Below are positions 47,014 through 56,744 of a stretch of DNA of 64,000 nucleotides, piece by piece. The stretch is taken from the NCBI GenBank assembly GCA_963697355.1, contig CAVONV010000035.1, forward strand, positions 382,997 to 446,996. The letters run 5' to 3'. Source of the stretch: CAVONV01 sp963697355 (lineage in GTDB: Bacteria; Acidobacteriota; Vicinamibacteria; Marinacidobacterales; DATDRI01). The stretch's first letter is position 1. Every line of letters begins with the position of its first letter. The notes beneath the pieces are model-generated. The model was not told where the DNA came from. It saw only the letters and a program-made list of their open reading frames with translations, and did no database searches. Made by a program: the position numbers and the translations under genes.

Positions 47014-48267
47014 TCATCCCCTCGCAGCCGCAGGGGTGCTTCGCTGTCGGATACGCCACGTGGCACCGAGCATGCGATCGAGCACGTCGTCCACGGTGAC
47101 CGCACCGAGGAACAAGCCGGCGTCGTTGCACACCGCGACGGCGAGCAGGTCGTAGCTCGCCAGCCGTTCGGCGACTTCGCGGTCGGTGGCCTCGGGCGGC
47201 ACCACGGCGATCTCCTCGACGATCCGGCCGAGCTCCATGCTCGGCGGTTCGCGCAGCAGGCGCTGGACGTGGGCCACGCCGAGGAAGCGGCCGGTCGGCG
47301 GTTTGAACGGCGGGTTGCACACGAACACCTGAGTGGCGATGCTCACCACCCAGTCCGGGTTGCGGATCTGAGCGAGTGCTTCGGCGACGGTGTCGTTGGG
47401 GCCGAGGATGATCACCTCCGGCGTCATCAGTCCGCCGGCGGTTCCCTCTTCGTAGGACAGCAGGCGACGCACGACGTCGGCGTCCTCTTCGTCCATCACG
47501 CCGAGCATCACCTCCTGCTGCGCCGGGGCCATCTGACCGATGAGGTCAGCCAGGTCGTCGTACTCCATCTCGTCGAACACGCCGACGAGCCGCTCACGAT
47601 CGAGCTGCTCGACGATCCGGATCTGCTCCTGCTCGGGAAGTTCCTCGAGCACGTCGGCGAGGCGTTCGTCGTCCATCGCCTCGGCGAGCTGACGGCGCTG
47701 GTCGATCGGCAGCGCACGCACGACGGCGGCCACCTCGGTCGGGTGGAAGTCGCGCAGTCGGGCCGCCTCGGCCTGCATCGCCGTCGGCGCGTCGAACAGC
47801 TGCGACACCTCGGCATAGTCGACGAGTCGGTAACTGGGACGGCGACGCAGGGTGGAACGCTTCGCGAGTCGGACCTTCTCGATCACCCACCGTGCCGCAC
47901 GACCGTCACCGACCTGACGCAGCGCGATGTCGCTCACGGTCTCCTCGCCGATCTTGCGATCGATCAGCTCCTCACCGACGAGCACTTCGCCCGAGCGCCG
48001 CCGGAACGGGTTGAGGTCGACATCCCAGCTCCGCAGCCGGGCGCCATGACCATCGAGATCACCGATCCGATTGGCATTGACGAAGATCCGTCGGTGCTGA
48101 CTGGAGGCCACGAAGCCGACGACGCGGGGCGGGATCGCCGGCTCCCGTCCGCGGCCGGGTCGCCCGGGGATCACCACGATGTCCTCGATCCGCCCGATTG
48201 CCTGCCCACCGGCGTCCAGCAGCGGGAGCCGCATGACGCGAAACGCGTAGATCAGCTCTCCAGCCAT
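47014..48267 (-). CDS. MgtE N-domain/CBS regulatory protein without transport domain
   Basis: A 417-residue soluble protein. Residues ~10-90 resemble a PRC-barrel (VMRLPLLDAGGQAIGRIED, PRVVGFVASSQHRRIFV). Residues ~165-270 are MgtE N-domain helices (HPTEVAAVVRALPIDQRR, ADVLEELPEQEQIRIVEQL, YDDLADLIGQMAPAQ). Two CBS domains follow (GGLMTPEVIILGPNDTVAEAL; VVPPEATDREVAERLASYDL). The five-helix Mg2+ channel of true MgtE is absent, so it is probably a regulator or sensor of Mg2+ or adenosine nucleotides. The ATG at 48267 is the natural start; the frame stays open upstream only through the NUDIX gene. Likely pairs with DUF1003. Confidence 0.85.
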   Translation of the reverse strand: MAGELIYAFRVMRLPLLDAGGQAIGRIEDIVVIPGRPGRGREPAIPPRVVGFVASSQHRRIFVNANRIGDLDGHGARLRSWDVDLNPFRRRSGEVLVGEELIDRKIGEETVSDIALRQVGDGRAARWVIEKVRLAKRSTLRRRPSYRLVDYAEVSQLFDAPTAMQAEAARLRDFHPTEVAAVVRALPIDQRRQLAEAMDDERLADVLEELPEQEQIRIVEQLDRERLVGVFDEMEYDDLADLIGQMAPAQQEVMLGVMDEEDADVVRRLLSYEEGTAGGLMTPEVIILGPNDTVAEALAQIRNPDWVVSIATQVFVCNPPFKPPTGRFLGVAHVQRLLREPPSMELGRIVEEIAVVPPEATDREVAERLASYDLLAVAVCNDAGLFLGAVTVDDVLDRMLGATWRIRQRSTPAAARG

Positions 48268-48358
48268 GGAGCCGACACTACCGGCGAGCCCCGACCCACG
48301 GAGGTCTGCACGATGCCGCCTCGGTGCGGTCGGTCCCGGTGCGGTCGCCGTCGTCGTG

Positions 48359-48857
48359 TCAGTGCGGCCCGGCGGGTGGACTCGTGGCGATGATCTCGGC
48401 GAGATGTGGCCATGCGGCCGCGAACCCTTGGTGCAGCGGGAGCTGGTCCACTTCGTCGGGCGGGAACCAGCCGACCGCATCGGTCTCGAAGTTGATCGAG
48501 TCGCCGAACCGCTCCGCGACCTCGACGACGATGGTCGTGTAGGTCCAGTCCGTCGCCGGCGGCGAAGACGTACTGGCCGAGCAGACGAACCTGACCGGGG
48601 GTTGGGCCGACCTCCTCGGCCGCCTCGCGCAGCGCAGCGATCACCGGGGTCTCGCCCTGGTCGAGCGCGCCACCGGCGCACGACCACGTGCCCCCTTCGT
48701 GGGCCATCATCGATCGGCGCTGCAGCATCACTTCGGGTCCGTTCGGACCACGCCAGACGAACACGACGCCAGCGGCGCCGTAGACCCCCCAGCGGATGTG
48801 GCCGTCGCTGCACCGGATGAAGCCGTCGCCGCTGCGTCGTGGGAACACCTCCGACAC
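48359..48857 (-). CDS. NUDIX hydrolase, one frameshift
   Basis: About 165 residues after repair. The NUDIX box is complete, G-x5-E-x7-REAAEEVG, read as GALDQGETPVIAALREAAEE followed by VG. Around it are VYGAAGVVFVWRGPNGPEVM and LQRRSMMAHEGGTWSCAGG. Near 48,560 the frame slips from VFAAGDGLD to TYTTIVVEVAERFGDSINFE, and the end reads AVGWFPPDEVDQLPLHQGFA. It hydrolyses a nucleoside-diphosphate-linked compound, possibly in damage cleanup. The GTG start at 48857 is tentative. It is divergent from the mycothione reductase, with tandem repeats between. Confidence 0.8.
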
Positions 48858-48876
48858 TCTGCCACGCGATATCGGC

Positions 48877-48945
48877 CAGCGCTGCGACGCAGCATCGGGC
48901 AGTGCGGCGACGCAGCATCGGGCAGTGCGGCGACGCAGCATGCAG
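48877..48945. repeat. Three 23-base tandem repeats between divergent genes
   Basis: Units start at 48877, 48900 and 48923, close to CAGTGCGGCGACGCAGCATC plus GGG. The first unit holds a perfect GCTGCG-a-CGCAGC palindrome. They fill most of the space between the NUDIX and mycothione reductase genes and could be repeated binding sites. No spacer pattern, so not a CRISPR array. Confidence 0.85.
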
Positions 48946-48989
48946 CGACGGGGAACGTTCGGCGGCCGCGCGGTGTTCCACTCTGCTGT

Positions 48990-50368
48990 ATGAGCAGCCC
49001 AGAGCACTTCGACCTGATCATCATCGGCTCCGGATCGGGCAACTCGATCCCGGACTTCCTCGCCGACTGGAAGATCGCCATCGTCGAGCGCAGCGTGTTC
49101 GGAGGGACCTGCCTCAATCGGGGGTGCATCCCGTCGAAGATGTTCGTGCTGCCCGCCGATCGAGCATTCGAAGCGCAGCACTCCGACAAGCTCGGGATCA
49201 CGACGAGCTTCGACGGCGCCGACTGGGCAGCGATCCGCGACCGTGTGTTCGGGCGGATCGACCCGATCGCCGCCTCTGGTCGCGACTACCGGGCCACCGG
49301 AACGCCGAACGTCACGCTCGTCGAAGGGACGGCGCGCTTCATCCGGTCGCTTCCCGGGCGGCGGTGGCGAGCTCGACGTCGACGGCCGCCGGCTTGCAGC
49401 GGCGAACGTCTTGATCGCAGCCGGCGGACGGCCGGTGATCCCCCCGATCGACGGCCTGGTCGAGACCGGGTTCCACACGTCGGACTCGATCATGCGCCTC
49501 GACGCACTCCCGGCCCGGCTCGGGATCATCGGCGGCGGGTTCATCGCGGTGGAGATGGGCCACGTGTTCTCCGCGCTCGGCACACACGTGACGTTGATGA
49601 ACCGTTCCGAACTGCTGCTCCGTTCCTTCGACGACGACATCTCGACGACGTTCACGGAGCTCTGGCGCGATCGTGTCGATCTGCATCTCGGACACGTCCC
49701 GACCCTCATCGAACGGCGTGGGGACGAGATCGTCATCCACTGCGCCGGTGAGGAGATCGTCGTCGACGACCTGCTCGTCGCCACCGGTCGCGAGCCGAAC
49801 AGCGACCTGTTGGACGTCGACGCCGCGGGCATCGAGTGCCACCATCACGGCACGATCCAGGTCGACCCGACGATGGCGACGAACGTCCCCGGGATCTGGG
49901 CGATCGGTGACGTGGCGAACAACTACCAGCTGAAGCATCTCGCCAACGCGGAAGCGAAGGTCGCGTTCTGGAACATCGCCCACCCGGACGACCAGCGGCG
50001 ACAGAGCTACAAGGCCGTACCGAGTGCGGTGTTCTCGCATCCGCAGGTCGCAGAGGTCGGTCTCGACCGAGCGTGAGGCGATCGCCAAGGGCATCGCCTA
50101 CCGAGTCGGCCGGCGCGACTTCGCCGGCACGGCGTACGGCTGGGCCCTGGCCGACGAAGCAGGGTTCGCCAAGGTGATCGTCGACACCGAGACCGGGTTG
50201 ATCATCGGCGCCCACGTGCTCGGCCCACAGGCCGCCACGCTGATCCAACCGCTGATCCAGGCGATGGAACTCGACACGCCCGCCGAGGTCGTGGCGCGTG
50301 ACGTGTTCTACATCCACCCGGCGCTGACCGAGGTGATCGAGAACGCGCTCCTCGACGCGCTCGACTGA
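48990..50368 (+). CDS. mtr: Mycothione reductase, two frameshifts
   Basis: About 460 residues after repair, the usual length. The FAD site is DLIIIGSGSGNSI, and the redox disulfide is FGGTCLNRGCIPSKM. The NADPH site is LGIIGGGFIAVEMGHVFSALG, the second FAD contact is IWAIGDVANN, and the end is FYIHPALTEVIENALLDAL with the catalytic His. Short, unusual spacing before the redox motif and the FYIHPALTE end fit mycothione reductase better than mercuric or lipoamide enzymes. It keeps mycothiol, the actinobacterial thiol, reduced. Slips lie near 49,360 and 50,073. ATG start. Confidence 0.85.
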
Positions 50369-50380
50369 GCTCGACGAGTG

Positions 50381-51433
50381 TCAGCGCGGGCAGTGCCGAC
50401 CGACGAGCTCGACGACGCGCTCGACCTCGTCCGGTGTGGTCATCCACGAGGTGACGAAGCGGACGACGCCCGGTGAGATCCGGTAGAAGTCGAGGCCGGC
50501 GCGCTTCGAGGGCGGTCGCTTCGTCGTCGGTGATCCGCAGGAACGCCATGTTCACGTCGGGCCGGTTGACGAACTCGATGCCGTGGGCACGCAGACCGGC
50601 CGCCAGCGCGCGCATCTGCTCGTTGGAGTGACGTGCAGTGCGCAGCCACAGGTCGTCGGTGAGGTAGGCGATCAGCTGCGTCGACTGGAACCGCATCTTC
50701 GACGTGACGTGACCGGCGCGCTTGGTCCGGAAGTGCAGCTCGTCGGACGCACGGTCGTCGAACGACACGATCGCCTCGGCCGACAGCGCCCCGTTCTTCG
50801 TCGCGCCGAGCGTGAACACGTCGACTCCCGCCCGCCACGTCATGTCCGCGGGGGAGCAGCCGAGCGCCGACGAGGGCGTTGGCGAAGCGGGCACCGTCGA
50901 GGTGCACCGCGCATGTTGCGATCGTGGGCGATCGACGCGAGCTTGCTCAGCTGGTCGAGGGGGTACACGGTGCCGAGGTCCGTCGGCTGGGTGAACGACA
51001 GCACGCTCGGCTGCGAGTGGTGTGGATCGCCGATCGTCTGCGCGGCCAGCGCGTCGAGCAGCGCATCGGGATCGATGCGGAAGTCGGCGCCGTCGACGGG
51101 GATCATCACGGCGCCGCCACCGAACAGCGACGTGGAGCCACACTCGTTGGTGAGGATGTGGGCCGTGCGATGGCACATCACCGCACCCCACGGCGGACAC
51201 AGCGCCGAGAGCCCGAGGGCGTTGGCGGCGGTGCCGCTGGTGACCGGGAACACCCGTGCGCCGTCGTGCTCGAATACCGCTCGCACCCGGGCCTGGAGTG
51301 CTGCGGTGAGGTCGTCACCGCCGTAGGCCATCGCGGTGCCGCTGTTGGTGTCGACGACGGCGGCCAAGATGTCCGGCACGACGCCGGCGCTGTTGTCGCT
51401 GCGCAACTCGATGCGAATCGTGTCGGTGGTCAC
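50381..51433 (-). CDS. ltaE: Low-specificity L-threonine aldolase, three frameshifts
   Basis: About 350 residues after repair. The start GTG opens TTDTIRIELRSDNSAGVVPDI, followed by FPVTSGTAANALGLSALCPP and HILTNECGSTSLFGGG. Then LDGARFANALVGA (slip near 50,910) and, in a third frame, FTLGATKNGALSAEAIV with the PLP Lys. The end, past a slip at ~50,492, is DFYRISPGVVRFVTSWMTTP. The enzyme splits L-threonine or L-allo-threonine into glycine and acetaldehyde. It is convergent with the mycothione reductase, 12 bases apart. Confidence 0.85.
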
Positions 51434-51476
51434 GGATCCCAGTGTGCCCCGGCGTGCGCCGGGGCGGACAGCGCGA

Positions 51477-53175
51477 TCAGCGGCGGACGACGGGATCGCC
51501 GACGGGCACGGGGTGGAAGCAGGCGTACTCGTGGCCCTCGCGGAACGCCGGTTCCAGCACCGGGCGTTCGTGCAGGCAGCGGTCGTCGGCACGGTCGCAG
51601 CGCGGCGCGAACGCACAGCCCTTCGGCGGGTTCACCAGGTCGGGTGGTCGACCCGGGATGACCTTCAGCCGGGTGTGGCTGGCGTTCTCCACCCGCGGGA
51701 TCGACTGCAGCAGTGCGTGGGTGTACGGGTGGCGCATCGCTGCGAAGAGATCGGTGGTCTTGGCCTTCTCGACGAGTCGACCGCCGTACATCACCGCGAT
51801 CTCGTCGGTGCGGCCGGCGACGACGCCCAGGTCGTGGGTGACCAGGACCATCGCCATGTGGCGCTCGTGCTGCTGGGCTTGCAGCAGGTCGAGGATCTGG
51901 GCCTGCACCGTGACGTCGAGGGCCGTGGTCGGCTCGTCGGCGAAGATCAGCAGCGGGCCGGCAGCGAGCGCGACCACGATCATCACACGCTGGCGCATGC
52001 CACCGGAGAGCTGGTGCGGATACTCCTGAAGCGCTTCTCCGGCTCGGGGATGTGCACCGAGCGCAGCAGCTTGATGAGTTGTTACGCTGGTTGTCGAGGA
52101 GTTATTGCGCAGCGGTTGGTGATCTGCTTGTGAAGCACGCGGTACTCGTGACCCTCGCGGAACGCCGGTTCCAGTACCGGGCGTTCGTGCAGGCAGCGCT
52201 CGTCGGCACGGTCGCAGCGCGGCGCGAACGCACAACCCTTCGGCGGGTTCACCAGGTCGGGTGGCCGACCCGGGATGACCTTCAGCACGGGTGTGGCTGG
52301 CGTTCTCCACCCGCTGGATCGACTGCAGCAGGGCGTGGGTGTACGGGTGGCGCATCGCCGCGAAGAGATTGGTGGTCTTGGCCTTCTCGACGAGTCGACC
52401 GCCGTACATCACTGCGATCTCGTCGGTGCGGCCGGCGACGACGCCCAGGTCGTGGGTGACCAGGACCATCGCCATGTGCCGCTCGTGCTGCTGGGCTTGC
52501 AGCAGGTCGAGGATCTGGGCCTGCACCGTGACGTCGAGGGCCGTGGTCGGCTCGTCGGCGAAGATCAGGCGCGGGCCGGCGGCGAGCGCGACACGCGATC
52601 ATCACGTGCTGGCGCATGCCACCGGAGAGCTGGTGCGGATACTCCTCGAAGCGCTTCTCCGGCTCGGGGATGTGCACCGAGCGCAGCAGCTCGATGCCGT
52701 TGTCCCTCGCGGTCGCCTTGTCGATGCCGAGGTTCTTGCGCAGCGGTTCGGTGATCTGCTTGCCGATCTTCATCACCGGGTTCAGCGACGTCATCGGGTC
52801 CTGGAAGACCATCGCCATGTCCCTGCCCCAGAAGCGGCGCATCTTGCTGTCCGGCAGGTTCAAGATCTCCTGGCCGGCGTACTTCACGCTGCCGCTGCGG
52901 ATCACGTTGCGACTCGGCAGCAGGCTGATGATCGAGCGGCTGAGCACGGTCTTGCCCGAGCCGGACTCGCCGACGATGCCGAGCGTCTTGCCGCGTCGAG
53001 GATGAACGACACGCCGTCGACGGCGGTGACCGTGCCGCGCGGCGTGAGGAACTGAGTGCGCAGATCGCTGACTTCCAGCAGTGGACCACCGCTGTCCGGG
53101 CGCTGGTCGACCTCGCGCTGATCGAGCTGCCCGATCGAGCTTGAGCGGCTCGACGCCGTTGCGAGTGACGCTCAT
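51477..53175 (-). CDS. OppD/DppD-type ATP-binding protein, disrupted by a ~620-base internal duplication and frameshifts
   Basis: The true protein would be ~360 residues. The start at 53175 overlaps the oppF stop (ATGA). Readable parts are LLEVSDLRTQFLTPRGTVTAV, Walker A GESGSGKT, Q-loop FQDPMTSLNP, the signature LSGGMRQ, Walker B IFADEPTTALD and the family's C-terminal FAPRCDRAD peptide-transporter motif. The part from KQITEPLRK to FREGHEY then occurs a second time, so the locus is ~620 bases too long; subtracting this gives the normal length. Slips near 53,133, 53,000, 52,590 and 52,285 break the frame. It powers peptide import with OppB, C and F. Confidence 0.8.
51510..52129 (-). repeat. 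Second copy of the oppD 3' segment (direct repeat)
   Basis: This stretch repeats 52130-52761 at a distance of ~619-630 bases in the same orientation, at high identity with scattered indels. The seam near 52129/52130 is a noisy 60-base zone where the KQITEPLRKN region is barely readable. The pattern looks like two reads joined badly rather than a biological duplication. Confidence 0.8.
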
Positions 53176-54599
53176 GACCCGCCTCCGGCGGTCGACCCGG
53201 CTCCGACCGTGACCTCGACGCCACCGGCGCCGGTGGCGTGCCAGTCGATGTCGGTCAGCGGATGGTGGCAGGCCACGTAGTGGTCCTGTTCGATCATCGT
53301 GAGTTGCGGTGCCTCTGCAGTGCACTGCTCGGTGGCGCGTGGGCAGCGGGTGCGGAACCGGCACCCCGACGGAGGCGCGATCGGCGAGGGCAACTCCCCG
53401 CCGAGCCGACCGGACTCGCGGGGATCGACACCGGGATCCGGCGCAGGGATCGCCGAGATCAGTGCCTGGGTGTACGGATGGCGCGGGCGGGCGTAGATCT
53501 CGTCGGGATGGCCGACCTCGCAGGTCTTGCCGAGGTACATCACCTGCACGCGGTCCGAGATGTTCTTCACGACGGCGAGGTCGTGGGCGATGAAGATCAG
53601 GCTCAGCCCGTGTGACGCCTTGAGATCCTCGAGCAGGTTGAGCACCTGTGCCTGCACGGACACGTCGAGTGCCGACACCGGTTCGTCGCAGATGATCACC
53701 TGTGGTTCGAGGATCAGCGCTCTGGCGATCGAGATGCGCTGGGCCTGTCCGCCCGAGAACTCGTGGGGACGCTTCGGCATCGACACTTCGGCGGGGATGC
53801 CGACCTCGTCGAGCGCGGCGGCGACCCGCTCGTCGAGGTCGGCGTCGAACTGCTTGCGGGCACGGCGCAGCTTCACGGTGCGCCCGATGTCGGCGATCGG
53901 GGCGAGCACAGCGAGCAGGATTCGTCCGATCGCACCCAGCAGACCGAGGACCACGACGGGGAGTACCATCACGCCGGCGGCGCCCATCACGAACTGTCCG
54001 ATGTCGGCGAGCGTGCCGCCGTCGCGTCGGCCGAAGTCGTCGGCATCTGCCGCGGCCGAAGCGCCGACGAACAGCACGAAGCCGACGAAGAACACCCAGA
54101 CCGCGGCGAACAGGTAGCGACGCAGGTACGGGTGTGCCGCAGCCCGGCTCAGCAGCTTGCCGAGCCGCTCACCGAGCGCGCTGACCGGTGACCGTGGCAC
54201 GCTCTCGAGCCAGCGGACCACCAGCGGTTCGGCGACCACGTCGCGGATCGTGCGTCGCGGGTTGAGCGACGAGATCGGATCCTGGAAGATCATCTGCAGC
54301 CGGCCGCGCACCTTGCGCAGGCCGTCGGCGTCGACGCTCGCCAGATCGACTCCGTCGAGCAGGACCCGCCCCGACGTCGGCGGAGGAACGCGCATGATCG
54401 CCTTGCCCGTCGTCGACTTGCCGCAGCCGGACTCGCCGACGACTCCGAGCGTCTCGCCCGGGAGCACGTCGAGGCTGACGTCGGAGACAGCGTGGACCTT
54501 CGCCGACGACCCTGCGATCGGGAACTCGACGACCATGTTCTCGACCCGCAGCACCGACTGATCGGCGTCGCGGAGATGATCCGAACCGGAGCCGGCCAT
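53172..54599 (-). CDS. OppF-type ATP-binding protein with a two-helix membrane insertion
   Basis: A 475-residue ATPase with no frameshift. It has Walker A GESGCGKST at ~54-62, Q-loop FQDPISSLNP at ~106, signature EFSGGQAQR at ~280, Walker B VIICDEPVSALD, switch FIAHD, and the C-terminal peptide-transporter region RFRTRCPRATEQC. Q-loop and signature are ~174 residues apart; ~55-60 is usual. The extra ~115 residues (~135-245) hold two hydrophobic helices (YLFAAVWVFFVGFVLFVG and AGVMVLPVVVLGLLGAIGRI) with a charged end (RTVKLRRARKQFDADLDE). All catalytic motifs are intact, so the insertion looks tolerated. It overlaps oppC by one base at ATGA. Confidence 0.88.
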   Translation of the reverse strand: MAGSGSDHLRDADQSVLRVENMVVEFPIAGSSAKVHAVSDVSLDVLPGETLGVVGESGCGKSTTGKAIMRVPPPTSGRVLLDGVDLASVDADGLRKVRGRLQMIFQDPISSLNPRRTIRDVVAEPLVVRWLESVPRSPVSALGERLGKLLSRAAAHPYLRRYLFAAVWVFFVGFVLFVGASAAADADDFGRRDGGTLADIGQFVMGAAGVMVLPVVVLGLLGAIGRILLAVLAPIADIGRTVKLRRARKQFDADLDERVAAALDEVGIPAEVSMPKRPHEFSGGQAQRISIARALILEPQVIICDEPVSALDVSVQAQVLNLLEDLKASHGLSLIFIAHDLAVVKNISDRVQVMYLGKTCEVGHPDEIYARPRHPYTQALISAIPAPDPGVDPRESGRLGGELPSPIAPPSGCRFRTRCPRATEQCTAEAPQLTMIEQDHYVACHHPLTDIDWHATGAGGVEVTVGAGSTAGGGS

Positions 54600-55618
54600 C
54601 AGATGCCTGCCTCCCTGACGCTGGTGAGCTGGGTGAAGCGGTCAGCCAGGTAGTTGAGCGCCAGCACCGTGAGGAACATGAACAGCGCCGGGAAGAGCAC
54701 GATGTGCGGCTGCTCGTCGAGGCGGTCGCGGCCGAAGTTGATGTCACCGCCCCACGAAACCGCCGTGACGTCGCCGACACCGAAGAAGGCGAGCGCGGCC
54801 TGCACGACGATCAGTGCCGCGATGCCGATCAAGGCGAACGAGACCATCGCTGGTACGACGTTGGGCATCACGTCGCGCCGGATGATGCGCCCCGTGCGGG
54901 TGCCGATCGTGCGCGCCGCGAGGACGAACTCGCGGTCGCTCCACACCATCGTCTGGGCGCGCGACACACGGGCGATCGACGGGGCGGCGAGGATCGACAG
55001 CGCGATCGTCGTCCAGATCGTGGCGTTGGTGGCCGGCGACACGTTGAAGAACAAGAAGCGCTGGTCCTCGAACCCACCGGTGGGGGCGAAGAAGCCGACG
55101 AGCGCCAGCGCGAGCACGAGGCCGGGGATGGCCAACATCACGTTGACCGCCGCCATCAGCACCGAGTCGACCCTGCCTCGGTAGAAGCCGGCGACGAGCC
55201 CGATGGTGCCACCGAGCAGGAGTCCGCCGAGCGTGGCCAGGATCGCGACACCCATCGACATGCGCGCACCATGCAGCGTGCGCGCCAAGACCGAGTGGCC
55301 GCGGTTGGTCGTGCCGAACCACATGTTGATCGAGTCGAGCGACGGTGACATGCGGGGATCGCCGACCCGTTCCTCCGGCTCTGCGATCCCCGGGAACCAC
55401 CTGCTGAACAGCACGCACAGCAAGATGAACGCGATCCAGCCGACCGCGATCCAGAACCACGGTCCCTTGCGGATGTGTTGGTACTGCTGCCCGGACTCCT
55501 CGGCGGCGCGCGCCAGTGCTTCGCCTTCTTCGACCTCGAACTCCGCGAGTGCGACCTCGGTCGGTGAGGACGTCGTTCCGACGCCGGTGGCTGATTCGAT
55601 GACATCACGCCCGGACAT
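54599..55618 (-). CDS. OppC/DppC-type peptide transporter permease
   Basis: A 339-residue permease. An N-terminal cytoplasmic extension (EFEVEEGEALARAAEESGQQ) precedes helix 1 (FWIAVGWIAFILLCVLFS). WFGTTNRGHSVLARTLHGAR is the OppC-type entry (GTDxxGRD in others). The ATPase-docking loop is REFVLAARTIGTRTGRIIRRD, followed by MPNVVPAMVSFALIGIAALI. The start ATG at 55618 overlaps the oppB end by 14 bases. The gene is intact. Confidence 0.9.
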   Translation of the reverse strand: MSGRDVIESATGVGTTSSPTEVALAEFEVEEGEALARAAEESGQQYQHIRKGPWFWIAVGWIAFILLCVLFSRWFPGIAEPEERVGDPRMSPSLDSINMWFGTTNRGHSVLARTLHGARMSMGVAILATLGGLLLGGTIGLVAGFYRGRVDSVLMAAVNVMLAIPGLVLALALVGFFAPTGGFEDQRFLFFNVSPATNATIWTTIALSILAAPSIARVSRAQTMVWSDREFVLAARTIGTRTGRIIRRDVMPNVVPAMVSFALIGIAALIVVQAALAFFGVGDVTAVSWGGDINFGRDRLDEQPHIVLFPALFMFLTVLALNYLADRFTQLTSVREAGI

Positions 55619-56702
55619 GGCGCACCCTTGGATCCAGTGTTGTGAACAACAAGTCGACGAGGAAGTTGACGGCGACGAACGCCAGCGCGAGCACGACCAC
55701 CGCACCTTGCAGGACGAGGAAGTCGAACCCGACGATCGAGGTGGCGATCAGGTTCCCCATGCCGGGGATGATGAAGATGATCTCGATGATCAGCGCGCCG
55801 CCGATGAGCACGCCGGTGTTCACGGCGAAGATCGTGAGGATCGTGAACAGCGACGGTCGCAGCGCGTGGCCGAACAGGATCGTGCGCGGACTCATCCCCT
55901 TCGCCTTGGCCGTCGTGATGAACGGTTCCTGCAGGGTCGACACCATGTCGGCACGCAGCAGTCGCATGTAGGTCGCCGCGAGTCCGAGGCCGAGCGAGAA
56001 CGACGGCAGCGCCATGTGTTTGAAGTGTTCGACGATGCTCTCGCCGAAGTAGATGTACCTGGTCGCCGGCAGCCATTCGAGACGGACCGCGAACAGGAAG
56101 ATCAGCAGCAGGGCGAGCACGAAGTTCGGGATCGACAGCAGACCGAGGGCCGTGGTCGAGGCGATCGCGTCGCCGCGCCGGTTGGCGCGGTACGCCGCGT
56201 ACACCCCGACCGGGATGGCGATCACCAGGGCGATGATCTGCGCGTACAGCATCAGCTGCAGCGAGATCGGCAACGCCTTGGCGACCTGGTCCGACACCGG
56301 GGTGTTGGTGACGAACGAGGTCCCGAAGTCGCCCACGACCGCACCGGACACCCAGTCGAGGTACTGCGAGAAGAACCCCTGGTCGAGGCCGTTGGCGTCG
56401 ATGAACTGCTCGACCGCGTCCTGGGTGGCGCCCGGACCCAGGACGCGGATCGCCACGTCCTGGGTGTCGATGCGCTGGGTCTGCAAGAAGAAGGCGAAGA
56501 GCGTGACGAGGAACAGCACCGGCACGATCGCCATGAGGCGTTTGAGCACCGATGTGCCGTCGACGATCGCCGCGCCGACGACGATCGAGGCGAACGCCAA
56601 CAGGGCGGTGATCGCCCCGTTGACGCTCAGCGCCCAGCCGAGGATCACGATCAGGGCGGCGGCGACCAGACCGATCGCCGCCGCCCGCTCCCGCAATTTC
56701 AT
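55605..56702 (-). CDS. OppB/DppB-type peptide transporter permease
   Basis: A 365-residue permease with about seven helices. Two extra helices come at the very N-terminus (AAAIGLVAAALIVILGWAL, ITALLAFASIVVGAAIVDG) before the usual RLMAIVPVLFLVTLFAFFL. The OppB periplasmic loop has FFSQYLDWVSGAVVGDFGTS. The docking loop is PFITTAKAKGMSPRTILFGHA, followed by LRPSLFTILTIFAVNTGVLIG. The two extra N-terminal helices are not typical of E. coli OppB. The binding-protein gene ends 43 bases upstream; the gene is intact. Confidence 0.9.
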   Translation of the reverse strand: MKLRERAAAIGLVAAALIVILGWALSVNGAITALLAFASIVVGAAIVDGTSVLKRLMAIVPVLFLVTLFAFFLQTQRIDTQDVAIRVLGPGATQDAVEQFIDANGLDQGFFSQYLDWVSGAVVGDFGTSFVTNTPVSDQVAKALPISLQLMLYAQIIALVIAIPVGVYAAYRANRRGDAIASTTALGLLSIPNFVLALLLIFLFAVRLEWLPATRYIYFGESIVEHFKHMALPSFSLGLGLAATYMRLLRADMVSTLQEPFITTAKAKGMSPRTILFGHALRPSLFTILTIFAVNTGVLIGGALIIEIIFIIPGMGNLIATSIVGFDFLVLQGAVVVLALAFVAVNFLVDLLFTTLDPRVRHVRA

Positions 56703-56744
56703 CGTGACTCCCGCATGTCGTGCCTCACTCCGCGGCGTCGCACG

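Noticed and set aside
48877..48945. CRISPR-like repeats
   Set aside because: Units are directly adjacent with no spacers, and no cas genes are in the window.
47014..48981. A 655-codon fusion of NUDIX and MgtE-like sequence
   Set aside because: The upstream part is the NUDIX gene read after a frameshift; the MgtE-like gene has a natural ATG at 48267.
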